Notes: generated from the sequence alone by a model not told the origin. 64,000 nt of DNA from Clostridiales bacterium (GCA_014799665.1 JAAVHP010000007.1:238640-302639); one strand, 5' to 3'; numbered from the stretch's first letter, positions 1 to 9,254 are shown. Numbers and translations: made by a program.

Positions 1-1
1 C

Positions 2-439
2 TGTTTGAGAATGCTTGGTGAAGCATTTGGAATGTATATCGTTTATATCTTATGCGGGGTGGTATTGTGTCTTATATATCCGTACGTTCACGAGTACGCT
101 CACGCCTTTGCGATATTGATAACGACAGGCAAAGCGCCGAAGATCAGGTTTGAAAAGCTTGCCGCATACTGCGGCTCGCCCGATATTATGTTTAACAAGG
201 CGCAATATTTTTTCGGCGCGTCCTTTCCGTTTATATTTTATAACGCGGCTCTTATTCCGCTGTGCGTATTGCTTCCTCCGATATATTTTCCGCTGCCGTT
301 CATGCCGCTTATGTACAATGTTTTCGGCTCTGTTGCCGATTTCATCATGATCATCCGCGTAGCGCGCAGTCCTTTTCGCTCGATTATTGTCGACGGCGGT
401 ACGGATATAGTTATTTATATACCCGTTGATAAAAAGTAA
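2..439 (+). CDS. DUF3267-like membrane zincin (5' partial)
   Basis: Hydrophobic protein with an HEYAH motif (HExxH zinc-metalloprotease signature) about 29 residues into the visible frame, directly after a membrane segment. A second hydrophobic stretch rich in Pro and Leu and a late N-x-x-GS-x-x-D motif follow. This arrangement matches the DUF3267 putative zincin family of Firmicutes, whose substrates are unknown. The frame is open to the window edge, and the family normally has more sequence before HExxH. The gene is therefore probably cut by the window start, although a TTG at 5 could serve as a start. It is followed by an AT-rich gap and then the hrcA promoter, so it belongs to a separate transcript. 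Confidence 0.6.
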   Translation, partial: CLRMLGEAFGMYIVYILCGVVLCLIYPYVHEYAHAFAILITTGKAPKIRFEKLAAYCGSPDIMFNKAQYFFGASFPFIFYNAALIPLCVLLPPIYFPLPFMPLMYNVFGSVADFIMIIRVARSPFRSIIVDGGTDIVIYIPVDKK

Positions 440-537
440 TTTATTTATATTATAGTAACTTTGGATATATATTGTGTATGAGTCGATTTGTCACATACTA
501 TTTTTGGAAATCTGTTTGAAAATTTTTATAAAAATGA

Positions 538-566
538 TTGACAAAGATAAGTGTATATGATAGAAT
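538..566 (+). promoter_or_regulatory. Sigma-A promoter of the hrcA operon
   Basis: The -35 is TTGACA at 538-543, followed by a 17-base spacer and the -10 TAGAAT at 561-566. This is a near-consensus housekeeping promoter. The CIRCE operator begins five bases after the -10, so bound HrcA would cover the transcription start. Confidence 0.85.
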
Positions 567-570
567 AATT

Positions 571-597
571 TTAGCAGTCAAGGTATAGGATTGCTAA
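571..597 (+). promoter_or_regulatory. CIRCE operator (HrcA binding site)
   Basis: Inverted repeat TTAGCAGTC, nine bases, GATTGCTAA. The arms are complementary except at one position, and each departs slightly from the CIRCE consensus (TTAGCACTC-N9-GAGTGCTAA). Its place just after a sigma-A promoter and before hrcA fits autoregulation of the heat-shock operon by HrcA. No second copy was seen before dnaK. Confidence 0.92.
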
Positions 598-621
598 TTT
601 ATATAACGAATGTACGAATAA

Positions 622-1707
622 ATGGGATTAACGGGACGCAAAGAAAAAATACTTCAAGCGGTGGTCGACGGTTATATCGAAAATTGTCAGCCCGTGTCGA
701 GCACCGAAATAAAGGAACGGCATCTCCCGGCGCTTTCTAGCGCAACTATTCGTAACGAAATGGCGGCTCTCGAAGAAATGGGGTATCTGACTCAGATACA
801 CACTTCGTCGGGGAGAGTTCCTACCGCCGAAGCTTACAGGCTGTACGTTGAAAAGCTCATGCCGCGCCGTAAGCTGACGCGCTCGGAATTGAAAATCGTT
901 AAGCGTTATTTTAACAAAAAAGTCACCGAGCTTGACGACGTGCTCAAAAGCACGGCAAAGGTCATATCGGAGATCACAAACCTTACCTCGGTAGCGTACG
1001 TTCAAAACAACGACGACGCAACTATCATAAATATTAAGATAGTGCGTATCACGAGTTCGACGGCTCTCGTAATAATCGTCACCAACCTCGGCGTTCTCAA
1101 AGACGCAACGGTGCATATAGACGGCGAGGTTACTGACGAATATTGCGACCAAGCATCGAGATTCGTTACCGAAGTTTTCGGCGGGCATAAGATCAGTGAG
1201 ATCAACAAGCCCAAGCACATTGTAAAACAAGTAAAAAAAGAGTACGAAAAGGTTTTCAATACCATAATCGGTATCTTAAAGCATTATTCGCACGAGGAAA
1301 TGTTTTCCGACATCGTGCTCGAAGGCAGCTCCAAGATCCTCGAACAGCCCGAATACGCCAACCTCAAAAAAGCGAAAGCAATGCTCGAATTTTTGGACGC
1401 CAAGGAAGAACTCGTTCCCGTCCTGCAAAACTCTGACGACGTGAATATCACGTTCAAGATAGGCAGGGACAACGAAATTCGTGACGGAATGCCCGAATGC
1501 GCGATCGTAACCGCGTCTTACAATATAGACGGCGTTACGGTGGGCAACGCAGGTGTCATCGGGCCCATCCGCATGGATTACAGTAAGGTTGTATCGGTAC
1601 TCGACTATCTGTCCAAAACGGTGCAAATGTTACCTGAGGGCAAGGGCGCAAGCGAGACTGACGAAAACGACGAAGCTACAAATACCGATACGTCGGACGA
1701 ACAATAA
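622..1707 (+). CDS. hrcA: Heat-inducible transcription repressor HrcA
   Basis: Represses the class I heat-shock operon by binding CIRCE; folding of HrcA itself depends on the chaperonin system in the model organisms. The N-terminal ~80 residues form the winged-helix domain, with the typical LSSATIRNEMAALEEMGYL and SGRVPT motifs. The rest is the dimerisation/GAF-like region. The protein is slightly longer (361 aa) than the usual ~340 because of an acidic tail ending DTSDEQ. The ATG at 622 lacks a strong Shine-Dalgarno sequence. It is the first gene of hrcA-grpE-dnaK-dnaJ, with its own operator at 571-597. Confidence 0.96.
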   Translation: MGLTGRKEKILQAVVDGYIENCQPVSSTEIKERHLPALSSATIRNEMAALEEMGYLTQIHTSSGRVPTAEAYRLYVEKLMPRRKLTRSELKIVKRYFNKKVTELDDVLKSTAKVISEITNLTSVAYVQNNDDATIINIKIVRITSSTALVIIVTNLGVLKDATVHIDGEVTDEYCDQASRFVTEVFGGHKISEINKPKHIVKQVKKEYEKVFNTIIGILKHYSHEEMFSDIVLEGSSKILEQPEYANLKKAKAMLEFLDAKEELVPVLQNSDDVNITFKIGRDNEIRDGMPECAIVTASYNIDGVTVGNAGVIGPIRMDYSKVVSVLDYLSKTVQMLPEGKGASETDENDEATNTDTSDEQ

Positions 1708-1742
1708 TTTTTTAACAAAACAATCATCGATCGGAGGTAACA

Positions 1743-2303
1743 ATGAACGACGAAAAAACGAGAGAGCGCACACGCGAGCTACCAGTCGTCGAGCTTAGGC
1801 AAGAGGAGTACAAGGCGTTGCAGGATCAAATCGCAAACGCCACTCAGCAGCTCAGCATTGCTCAGGCGATAGCTGTTAAGGAAAAGGCACGCTCGGAGGA
1901 GTTGTCCAATCTCGTTAACCGTATGCAAGCAGACTTTGATAACTACCGCAAACGTGTAAACGAGGGCAATAAAAAGCTTAAAGAGGATGGCGTATGCGCC
2001 GTTTTGGAGCGGCTTATCCCGTCGCTCGACGTCTTAAAGCAGGCTATTCAGTCCATTCCGGACGAGAAGGTTGCCGAGGGCGTTAAGATGATATACCGTC
2101 AAATCTTAGACGTTCTTGCGGCGTTCGGCGTGGAGGAGATCCCCGCGCTCGGTCAGCAGTTCGATCCCAATTTACATAACGCGGTTATGCAAACCAAGAC
2201 GAACGATCCCTCTAAGGTCAATATGATCGTCGAGGTTTATAACAAGGGCTATAAAATGGGCGACCGCGTTTTGCGGCACAGCGTCGTCAGAGTCGCCAAT
2301 TAA
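1743..2303 (+). CDS. grpE: Nucleotide exchange factor GrpE
   Basis: GrpE homodimer releases ADP from DnaK and acts as a thermosensor. The N-terminal half is a predicted long coiled coil with the family signature MQADFDNYRKRV. The C-terminal beta domain ends with the diagnostic GYKMGDRVLRHSVVRVA. Length is typical (186 aa). The ATG at 1743 follows GGAGG by a normal distance. It lies 35 bases after hrcA and 45 bases before dnaK in the same transcript. Confidence 0.96.
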   Translation: MNDEKTRERTRELPVVELRQEEYKALQDQIANATQQLSIAQAIAVKEKARSEELSNLVNRMQADFDNYRKRVNEGNKKLKEDGVCAVLERLIPSLDVLKQAIQSIPDEKVAEGVKMIYRQILDVLAAFGVEEIPALGQQFDPNLHNAVMQTKTNDPSKVNMIVEVYNKGYKMGDRVLRHSVVRVAN

Positions 2304-2348
2304 GCAATATATTTTCTAATTAAAACAATTTTTCGGAGGATTAATTTT

Positions 2349-4145
2349 ATGGGCAAAATCATTGGTATTGACTTAGGTACTACCAATTCCTGTGTGGCTG
2401 TTCTCGAAGGTGGCGAACCTGTCGTCATCCCCAACGCAGAAGGCAAGCGCACGACTCCTTCCGTCGTCGGTTTTGCAAAAGACGGCGAAAGGCTCGTAGG
2501 CGACGTTGCAAAGCGTCAAGCCGTTGCCAACCCCGACAAGACCATCATATCGATCAAACGCGATATGGGTACGTCGAGAAAGGTAAACATCGACAAAAAG
2601 GACTACTCGCCGCAAGAAATCTCGGCTATGATCCTTACCAAGCTTAAACAGGACGCCGAAACCTATCTCGGCGAAACGGTAACCCAGGCGGTTATTACCG
2701 TTCCCGCATACTTCAACGACTCGCAGCGTCAGGCAACCAAGGACGCAGGCCGTATCGCGGGTCTCGAAGTTTTGCGTATTATCAACGAGCCTACGTCGGC
2801 GGCGCTTGCGTACGGTCTTGATAAAGGTCAGAATTCCAGCCAAAAGGTATTCATTTTCGACCTTGGTGGTGGTACGTTCGATATTTCGATTCTCGAAATC
2901 GGCGACGGCGTTTTCGAAGTTATAGCGACTTCGGGTGATACGCGCCTCGGCGGTGACGACTTCGACCAAGTCATCATCGACTACCTCGTTACCCAGTTCA
3001 AGAACGATAACGGCGTAGACCTCAGCAAAGACCGTATGGCTATGCAGCGTCTTAAAGAAGCGGCGGAGCGCGCCAAGATCGAGCTTTCCGGCACGCAAAA
3101 GACGACGGTCAGCCTTCCGTTCATTACTTCCAACGCTAACGGCCCGCTTCACCTTGAATACGAGATCACTCGTGCCAAGTTCGAAGCTTTGTCCGAAAAG
3201 CTTATTAACCGCACCATCGAGCTTACCAAGAAAGCCATGGCGGACGCGGGCTACACCAACAACGATATCGACAAGGTTATCATGGTCGGTGGTTCGACCC
3301 GTATCCCTGCGGTCGGCGAAGCCGTTCGCAAGCTTTCCGGCAAAGAGCCGTTCAAGGGCATCAACCCCGACGAATGCGTCGCTATCGGCGCGGCTATTCA
3401 GGGCGGCGTTCTTGCAGGCGAGGTTAAAGACGTTCTCTTGCTCGACGTTACTCCGTTGTCGCTCGGTATCGAAACGGTCGGCGGTATATTCACCAAGCTT
3501 ATACCGAGAAACACGACTATCCCTACCAAGAAGTCCCAGGTTTTCTCGACCGCTACCGACAATCAGCCGTCCGTTGACATTCACGTTCTTCAAGGCGAGC
3601 GCGAGATCGCCGCGCACAACAAAACGCTTGCGCGCTTCGAGCTCGGCGGCATTCCGCCTGCACCCCGCGGTGTCCCTCAAATCGAGGTTACCTTCGATAT
3701 CGACGCCAACGGTATAGTTCACGTTTCGGCTAAGGATAAGGGTACCGGCAGAGAGCAACGCGTTACCGTTACCGCTTCCACCAACCTTACGGAAGCGCAG
3801 ATCCAGCAGGCTATCAAGGACGCGGAGAAGTTCGCGGACGAGGACGCCCAGCGCAAGGAAATCGTCGACTCCAAGAACCAAGCGGATATGCTTATCGGTT
3901 CTATCGAGAAGTTCCTTCGCGAGAACGGCGATACCGTATCCGCCGACGACAAGACCGAGCTCAACAAAGAGATGGCTAACGTTAAAGAAGTCGTCAAGAC
4001 CGACGACCTCGAAGCTATCCGCGACGCCGTCGAATCCCTGCAAAAGCTTTCCAACGGCATATTCTCCAAGCTCTACGAGAATACTCCTCCGCCCGAGGAA
4101 GACGTTGTTATCGAAAATCCCGAACAGGTCGACGACAACAACTAA
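2349..4145 (+). CDS. dnaK: Chaperone protein DnaK (Hsp70)
   Basis: Cytoplasmic ATP-dependent chaperone. The ATPase domain opens with IGIDLGTTNSCVAV and contains DLGGGTFDISIL and VGGSTRIPAV. The substrate-binding domain and helical lid follow, with an acidic tail ending QVDDNN. At 598 aa it is the short Gram-positive form. GGAGG precedes the ATG. Codon use is strongly biased, as expected for a highly expressed gene. A stable hairpin lies between it and dnaJ. Confidence 0.98.
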   Translation: MGKIIGIDLGTTNSCVAVLEGGEPVVIPNAEGKRTTPSVVGFAKDGERLVGDVAKRQAVANPDKTIISIKRDMGTSRKVNIDKKDYSPQEISAMILTKLKQDAETYLGETVTQAVITVPAYFNDSQRQATKDAGRIAGLEVLRIINEPTSAALAYGLDKGQNSSQKVFIFDLGGGTFDISILEIGDGVFEVIATSGDTRLGGDDFDQVIIDYLVTQFKNDNGVDLSKDRMAMQRLKEAAERAKIELSGTQKTTVSLPFITSNANGPLHLEYEITRAKFEALSEKLINRTIELTKKAMADAGYTNNDIDKVIMVGGSTRIPAVGEAVRKLSGKEPFKGINPDECVAIGAAIQGGVLAGEVKDVLLLDVTPLSLGIETVGGIFTKLIPRNTTIPTKKSQVFSTATDNQPSVDIHVLQGEREIAAHNKTLARFELGGIPPAPRGVPQIEVTFDIDANGIVHVSAKDKGTGREQRVTVTASTNLTEAQIQQAIKDAEKFADEDAQRKEIVDSKNQADMLIGSIEKFLRENGDTVSADDKTELNKEMANVKEVVKTDDLEAIRDAVESLQKLSNGIFSKLYENTPPPEEDVVIENPEQVDDNN

Positions 4146-4162
4146 TTAATTATAAGTTACAA

Positions 4163-4206
4163 AACCGTTAGCCAAGCCGTGGCTCATGCCACGGCTTGTA
4201 GCGGTT
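4163..4206 (+). terminator. Intercistronic dnaK-dnaJ hairpin
   Basis: A perfect 10-bp stem (4174-4183 with 4188-4197) has a 4-base TCAT loop, and AACCG/CGGTT can pair outside it. There is no downstream T-run, so it is more likely an mRNA stability or processing element that lowers dnaJ relative to dnaK than a true terminator. Confidence 0.6.
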
Positions 4207-4229
4207 AGTTAGAGATTGCGGAGTTAAGC

Positions 4230-5351
4230 ATGGCAAAAAGTTATTATGAAATATTGGGAGTGTCGAAAACCGCAAGCGACGACGAGCTTAAATCGGCTTT
4301 CCGTAAGCTTGCTCGTCAATACCATCCCGACCTTCATCCCGGTGACGAAGCCGCCGCAAACAAGTTCAAAGAGGTAAACGAAGCCTACGAAACGTTGTCC
4401 GACGCAACGAAACGCGCCGAGTACGACGCCGCTCAGGCGGGCGGTGGCAGCGGCGCAGGCGCCGGTGCGGGCTTCGGCGGTCAAGGCGGAGCGCACGGCG
4501 GACAGGGCGGTAGCTTTTTCGACGACTTCGTAAATATGTTCAGCGGCGACGGTCGCCGCAGTGCTCAGGGTGGCGCAAGCTCGAACGGCGGCGACATTAG
4601 TCTTAACGTTGCGCTTACGTTTGAAGAAGCCGCTTTCGGCACACAAAAGGAAATCACAGTCAATCGGTTTGAGCCGTGCGCCACGTGCCGCGGTACGGGC
4701 GCCAAGGGCGGTACGCAGTTCATTAAATGTACGAACTGCGGCGGCAGCGGTAAGGTCCGTTACGCACAGGAAACGCCGTTCGGCAGGGTCGTCAGCATGA
4801 AGCCCTGTAACGTTTGCGGCGGTTCTGGCAGAATTATAAAAGAGCCCTGCCAAGCTTGTGGCGGCAGGGGTTCTATCAGGAAAAATTCCAACCTCAGAAT
4901 TACTTTCCCGCCCGGCGTAGAGCCTAACCAGATCATGACCATTCCCGGCGAGGGAGAACGCACTCGTACGGGCGCAAAAGCGGGCAATCTTATCCTTAAC
5001 ATAACGGTTCAGCCGCATAAGCTGTTCCGCAGAAAAGGTCTTGACTTGCTCGTTGATCTTCCTATTTCGTTCACTCAGGCGTTATTGGGCGATAAAGTGC
5101 TCGTTCCTACGCTAAAAGGCAATAAAATAGCGTTCTCGCTTCCGGAAGGCGCGCAGAGCGGTATGACCTTTAAGCTCAAAGAACAGGGTATCGAAAACCC
5201 GAAAAAAGGCTTGAAAGGCGATTTGCTCGTATCGATCGATATCGAATTGCCTAAAAACCTTTCAAAAGAGCAAAAACAAAAAATCAAAGAACTTCACGAA
5301 AGCTTAAAACCCGAACAGTACGATAAAGCGCGTGAGTTCGTAAAAAAATAA
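4230..5351 (+). CDS. dnaJ: Chaperone protein DnaJ (Hsp40, type I)
   Basis: Stimulates DnaK ATPase and delivers substrates. The J domain carries HPD (YHPDL) within residues 1-70. A long Gly-rich G/F region follows at about 71-110, then four zinc-finger repeats of CxxCxGxG type (CATCRGTG, CTNCGGSG, CNVCGGSG, CQACGGRG), then the C-terminal peptide-binding domains. At 373 aa this is a complete type I DnaJ. In many Firmicutes prmA-rsmE-mtaB follow directly. Here they lie at 27149 and ackA follows instead. Confidence 0.97.
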   Translation: MAKSYYEILGVSKTASDDELKSAFRKLARQYHPDLHPGDEAAANKFKEVNEAYETLSDATKRAEYDAAQAGGGSGAGAGAGFGGQGGAHGGQGGSFFDDFVNMFSGDGRRSAQGGASSNGGDISLNVALTFEEAAFGTQKEITVNRFEPCATCRGTGAKGGTQFIKCTNCGGSGKVRYAQETPFGRVVSMKPCNVCGGSGRIIKEPCQACGGRGSIRKNSNLRITFPPGVEPNQIMTIPGEGERTRTGAKAGNLILNITVQPHKLFRRKGLDLLVDLPISFTQALLGDKVLVPTLKGNKIAFSLPEGAQSGMTFKLKEQGIENPKKGLKGDLLVSIDIELPKNLSKEQKQKIKELHESLKPEQYDKAREFVKK

Positions 5352-5439
5352 ATTAGGTATTGTATCCCATGGCAAGCCATGGACTCGCGCGCTATGCGCG
5401 CTGTTCCGCCAGCAAGCTGTCGGATATAATACCTAATTT
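5350..5439. repeat. Palindromic cloverleaf-like intergenic element
   Basis: An 18-bp stem (5350-5367 with 5422-5439, one G-U pair), starting inside the dnaJ stop codon, encloses three smaller hairpins: CCATGGC/GCCATGG (5367-5382), GCGCGC/GCGCGC (5387-5401) and a CCGnCAG/CTGnCGG arm (5406-5423) that competes with the base of the outer stem. No T-run follows. It could be a structured RNA, a terminator variant or a palindromic mobile repeat; its identity is unknown. Confidence 0.7.
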
Positions 5440-5448
5440 GTTCTCGTC

Positions 5449-5480
5449 GTAAATTTGCTCTCGCAAGCGGGCAAATTTAC
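5449..5480. repeat. 10-bp perfect inverted repeat
   Basis: GTAAATTTGC at 5449-5458 pairs perfectly with GCAAATTTAC at 5471-5480 around a 12-base loop that can itself form a CGC/GCG mini-stem. It sits ten bases after the cloverleaf element. With no T-run, it is not a standard terminator. Confidence 0.6.
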
Positions 5481-5597
5481 TTCTCAAATAAAAATTAATG
5501 CTTGCGACCGTCGACCCAACGAACAGTTTTATTGAAAATTTCGTATTTTCGGTAGATTTTTCGGTCGGCGGTTGTTTGCGTTTACTACGGAGTTATT

Positions 5598-6788
5598 ATG
5601 AAAGTATTGGTTATAAATGCGGGCAGCTCCTCGCTTAAATATCAGCTTATCGAAACGGACACCGAAGCGGTTATCGCAAAAGGCGTTTGCGAGAGTATAG
5701 GCAACAGCAACTCGTCGTTTACGCACAAGGGTTCCAAAAAAATCGATGTAAAAGTAGCTATTCCTACGCACAAAGAGGCGATCAAGCTTGTTCTCGACGC
5801 GCTCGTCGATAAGGACCACGGCGTTATCTCGTCCATGTCAGAGATTGCCGCAGTCGGTCACCGCGTTCTTCACGCGGGCGAGGACTTTAACGATTCGGTC
5901 AAAGTCACGCCCGAAACGCTCAAATTAATTGAAACCAACACCGACCTCGGTCCTCTGCATATGCCGCCCAATATCATGGGTATCAAGGCGTGCCAAGACG
6001 TTATGCCTAACGCGCCGATGGTAGCGGTTTTCGATACGACCTTCCATTCGACAATGCCCGAGTATGCGTATATGTACGGCATTAAGTACGAAGATTATAA
6101 ACAATATAAAGTACGCAAGTACGGCTTCCACGGCACGAGCCACGCCTATGTTTCGGGCAGGGCTGCTGCGCTCATGGGCACGGACAAGATCAAAACTATC
6201 GTTTGCCACCTTGGTAACGGCGCGAGCATAAGCGCGGTTAAGGACGGCAAATGCATAGATACTTCTATGGGTCTAACTCCGCTCGAAGGTCTTATTATGG
6301 GCACGCGCAGCGGCGATATTGATCCCGCAGTAGTCGAATACCTTATGGGCAAGAAAGGCTACGACGTTCACCAAATGACGAACTACCTCAACAAAGAGTG
6401 CGGCGTAGACGGCATTAGCGGGGTCAGTTCCGATTTCAGACTGCTCGAAGAAGCTATGAAAGCAGGCAATCCCAGAGCAAAGCTTGCCGTGGATATGTTC
6501 TCGTACAGAGTTAAGAAGTACGTCGGCTCGTACGCTGCGGCGCTCGGCGGACTTGACTGCTTGGTGTTTACGGGCGGTATCGGCGAGCACACCGATTTCG
6601 TGCGCGAAGCCGTTTGCCGCGATATGCAGTATATGGGCGTTGAGCTCGACGAAAAGCTTAATCTCAATGCACCGCGCGACCAGGAAGTGCTTATCAGCAC
6701 CAAGAAGTCCAAGGTAAAGATTTATATTATACCTACCAACGAAGAACTCTATATCGCACGCGAAACGTTAAAGCATAAAGACGATTGA
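5598..6788 (+). CDS. ackA: Acetate kinase
   Basis: Converts acetyl phosphate and ADP to acetate and ATP, the energy-yielding last step of acetate fermentation. The start NAGSSSLKYQL and the motifs HRVLHAGEDF, FDTTFHSTMP, YGFHGTSHAYV, CHLGNGASI, GTRSGDIDPAV and FTGGIGEH are the ASKHA-fold acetokinase signatures. Length (396 aa) is normal. The partner pta lies 19 kb away at 26151 instead of adjacent. The 3' end overlaps comF in ATTGA. Confidence 0.97.
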   Translation: MKVLVINAGSSSLKYQLIETDTEAVIAKGVCESIGNSNSSFTHKGSKKIDVKVAIPTHKEAIKLVLDALVDKDHGVISSMSEIAAVGHRVLHAGEDFNDSVKVTPETLKLIETNTDLGPLHMPPNIMGIKACQDVMPNAPMVAVFDTTFHSTMPEYAYMYGIKYEDYKQYKVRKYGFHGTSHAYVSGRAAALMGTDKIKTIVCHLGNGASISAVKDGKCIDTSMGLTPLEGLIMGTRSGDIDPAVVEYLMGKKGYDVHQMTNYLNKECGVDGISGVSSDFRLLEEAMKAGNPRAKLAVDMFSYRVKKYVGSYAAALGGLDCLVFTGGIGEHTDFVREAVCRDMQYMGVELDEKLNLNAPRDQEVLISTKKSKVKIYIIPTNEELYIARETLKHKDD

Positions 6789-7528
6789 GAACTTCGATCA
6801 AAAACGAAATAATCAATCTGCTGTATCCCGACGATATTAAGTGTATCGTTTGCGGTATGGAAATGCACCCGACCCGTTACGGGCTGTGCGAAAATTGCAA
6901 GATTGATCTTAACGTAAACTATTGCGTTAGGTGCGGCAGGCATAAGGTAGGCGTGAGCGACTATTGCGGCGAATGCGCCGAAATGAGCTTATACTTCGAC
7001 GAAGCTCGGTCAGCCGTCAATTACACGGGCAACGCGCAAGGCTTGGTGCGTAGGCTTAAATACGGCAAATCGCCGTTCCTGGCCAAGCAAATGAGCGCGT
7101 TTATGCTCGATATACTTTTAACAAGCGATTGGGCGATAGATTGTATTACTTTCGTTCCCATGCATAAAACACGGTTTAAAAAGCGCGGGTATAACCAAGC
7201 CGAGCTTTTGGCGCAGTGGATCGCGGACGGCACGGACGCACCGTGTATAAGCTTGCTCGATAAAATCAAACCGACCGTCAATCAGGCGCGGCTGGATAGG
7301 GAAGCGCGTATCGCGAATTTGCGCGGCTCGTTTTCGATCATTCAAAAACCGCCAGAACGCGTGCTTTTGATCGACGACGTAATGACTACGGGCTCGACCG
7401 CGAGTGAGTGCGCCAAAACGCTCAAAAAGGCGGGCGCGCGTGTCGTGTATCTTTTGACGTTTGCATCCGTTCCCGAGCGACCTTTGCTCGATAAACCCAT
7501 GCAAAATATACGGGATTTTCGTAGATAA
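6785..7528 (+). CDS. comF: ComF family protein (phosphoribosyltransferase-like)
   Basis: ComFC-type protein, associated with DNA uptake and processing in naturally competent relatives. The N-terminal half has three CxxC pairs (CIVC, CENC, CVRCG with CGEC), suggesting zinc binding. The C-terminal half is a type I phosphoribosyltransferase fold with the PRPP loop VLLIDDVMTTGSTASEC. The best start is a TTG at 6785 overlapping the ackA stop, which implies translational coupling. No other competence genes are visible, so function in uptake is uncertain. Confidence 0.88.
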   Translation: MRTSIKNEIINLLYPDDIKCIVCGMEMHPTRYGLCENCKIDLNVNYCVRCGRHKVGVSDYCGECAEMSLYFDEARSAVNYTGNAQGLVRRLKYGKSPFLAKQMSAFMLDILLTSDWAIDCITFVPMHKTRFKKRGYNQAELLAQWIADGTDAPCISLLDKIKPTVNQARLDREARIANLRGSFSIIQKPPERVLLIDDVMTTGSTASECAKTLKKAGARVVYLLTFASVPERPLLDKPMQNIRDFRR

Positions 7529-7533
7529 ATAAC

Positions 7534-7562
7534 TTGACTATCGGCGCTTAAAGTGATAAAAT
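7534..7562 (+). promoter_or_regulatory. Sigma-A promoter upstream of rny
   Basis: TTGACT at 7534-7539, 17-base spacer, TAAAAT at 7557-7562. It gives a leader of about 100 bases before the rny start. Confidence 0.75.
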
Positions 7563-7669
7563 AGTAACGGTATAGTGTTTTACCGAAATTGAATTTACGT
7601 AGCGGTTGATTTTACCGTAATTACCGTTGCGGAGCAATAAACACAAAAAATATTTAAGGAGAGTGGTTT

Positions 7670-9250
7670 ATGACCCTACTATCAAGTACGGTGGTTGTTT
7701 TATGTGCTGTTTTGCCCGTAATCGCGCTGATAGTCGGCGCCGTCGGCGGTATATTCGGTTATCGAATTTACCAAAACAAGCGACTCGGCGCGGCGAAGCA
7801 AGCGGCAAATAAAATGCTCGAAGACGCCGTAAACGAAGTAAAAGAAATGCGTAAGACCGCTAACCGCGAGGCAAAGGAAGAACTTGAAAAAGACCGCGCC
7901 GCGCAGGAGCGGGAATTGCGCGAAAAGCAGTCCAATATCTCGCGTTCTGAGCAGCGCTTGCTTCAAAAGGAAGAGAACTTGGACAAGAAAGAGCAATTGC
8001 TCGACAAAAAGTCTGACGAGCTCGAAGCGCAGCGCAACTCGTTGGCGCAAAAGCATGCCGAAGCAGATAAGCTCAAAGCCGAGCTTGCAGCGGCTAACAG
8101 CAAGATTCTGGACGAAATTCAGCACGTAGCCGGTATGTCGAAGGACGAGGCGAAATCTCAGCTTATCGACGCCATTCGTGACGAAGCCAAGCACGACGCC
8201 GCCAAAATGGTGCGCGAGATCGATGCCGAAGCTAAGGAAGAAGCGGACAAGCGCGCTCAAAAAATCGTATCGCTTGCGGTACAGCGTTGCGCAGTCGATC
8301 ACAGCGCGGAAATAACCGTATCAACGGTCGCACTGCCCAACGACGAAATGAAAGGCCGAATAATCGGCAGAGAAGGCAGGAATATCCGTGCGCTTGAAAC
8401 GGCGACGGGCTGCGATCTTATTATTGACGATACCCCCGAAGCAGTCGTTCTTTCGTGCTTCGATCCCATCCGTCGCGAGGTCGCGCGTATCGCGCTCGAA
8501 AAGCTTATAAGCGACGGTCGTATCCATCCCGGCAGGATCGAGGATCTTGTCGAGAAAGCGCAAAAGGAAGTCGACGTCAAGATCAAGGAAGCGGGCGAGA
8601 ACGCTATGTACGAAACGGGCGTGTTCGGTTTGAGCCCCGAGCTTGTTAAGATTCTGGGCAGGCTGCGCTTCCGTACCAGCTACGGACAAAACGTTTTACG
8701 CCATTCTATCGAAGCTTCCAACCTTGCGGGCGTTATGGCTGCCGAGCTCGGCGCTAACGTTCAGCTGTGCAAGCGTGCGGGACTTTTGCACGATATAGGC
8801 AAGGCGCTCGACCACGAGATCGACGGAACGCACGTTTCTATCGGTGTGGACGTTGCCAAAAAGTACAAGGAAAGCAAGGAAGTCGTGCATTGTATCGCTG
8901 CGCACCATAACGACGTCGAGCCCGAAACCATCGAGGCTATAATCGTACAGTGTGCTGACGCTATTTCGGGCGCAAGACCCGGCGCGCGGCGTGAATCGCT
9001 CGATAACTACGTTAAACGGCTCGAAAAGCTCGAAGAAATCGCGAACGGGTACGAGGGCGTGGAAAAGGCGTTTGCCGTACAGGCAGGGCGTGAAGTGCGT
9101 ATTATCGTTAAGCCCGAGATCGTCGACGACGTTAAGGCTATGTATATGTCCAAAGAGATCGCCAAGCAGATCGAGCAGGATATGCAGTATCCCGGACAAA
9201 TCAAGGTCAACGTTATTCGCGAAACTCGCGCCGTTGAATATGCCAAATAG
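7670..9250 (+). CDS. rny: Ribonuclease Y
   Basis: Membrane-anchored endoribonuclease that initiates mRNA decay in Gram-positive bacteria. It has an N-terminal transmembrane segment (about residues 5-28), a long charged coiled coil (about 45-200), a KH domain with GRIIGREGRNIRALE, and an HD domain with LLHDIGKALDHE and AAHHNDVEPET. Length (526 aa) is typical. AAGGAGAG precedes the ATG. It is transcribed alone, ending at the terminator 9299-9341. Confidence 0.97.
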   Translation: MTLLSSTVVVLCAVLPVIALIVGAVGGIFGYRIYQNKRLGAAKQAANKMLEDAVNEVKEMRKTANREAKEELEKDRAAQERELREKQSNISRSEQRLLQKEENLDKKEQLLDKKSDELEAQRNSLAQKHAEADKLKAELAAANSKILDEIQHVAGMSKDEAKSQLIDAIRDEAKHDAAKMVREIDAEAKEEADKRAQKIVSLAVQRCAVDHSAEITVSTVALPNDEMKGRIIGREGRNIRALETATGCDLIIDDTPEAVVLSCFDPIRREVARIALEKLISDGRIHPGRIEDLVEKAQKEVDVKIKEAGENAMYETGVFGLSPELVKILGRLRFRTSYGQNVLRHSIEASNLAGVMAAELGANVQLCKRAGLLHDIGKALDHEIDGTHVSIGVDVAKKYKESKEVVHCIAAHHNDVEPETIEAIIVQCADAISGARPGARRESLDNYVKRLEKLEEIANGYEGVEKAFAVQAGREVRIIVKPEIVDDVKAMYMSKEIAKQIEQDMQYPGQIKVNVIRETRAVEYAK

Positions 9251-9254
9251 TGTT

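Noticed and set aside
2304..2348. Second CIRCE before dnaK
   Set aside because: No TTAGC/GCTAA inverted repeat is present in the gap.
2373..4043. 556-codon open frame antisense to dnaK
   Set aside because: It is a mirror of the biased codon use of dnaK, has no ribosome-binding site and shows no domain.
5350..5439. Cloverleaf as a tRNA or tmRNA-like gene
   Set aside because: No D or T loop consensus, no CCA, and the 18-bp closing stem is far too long.
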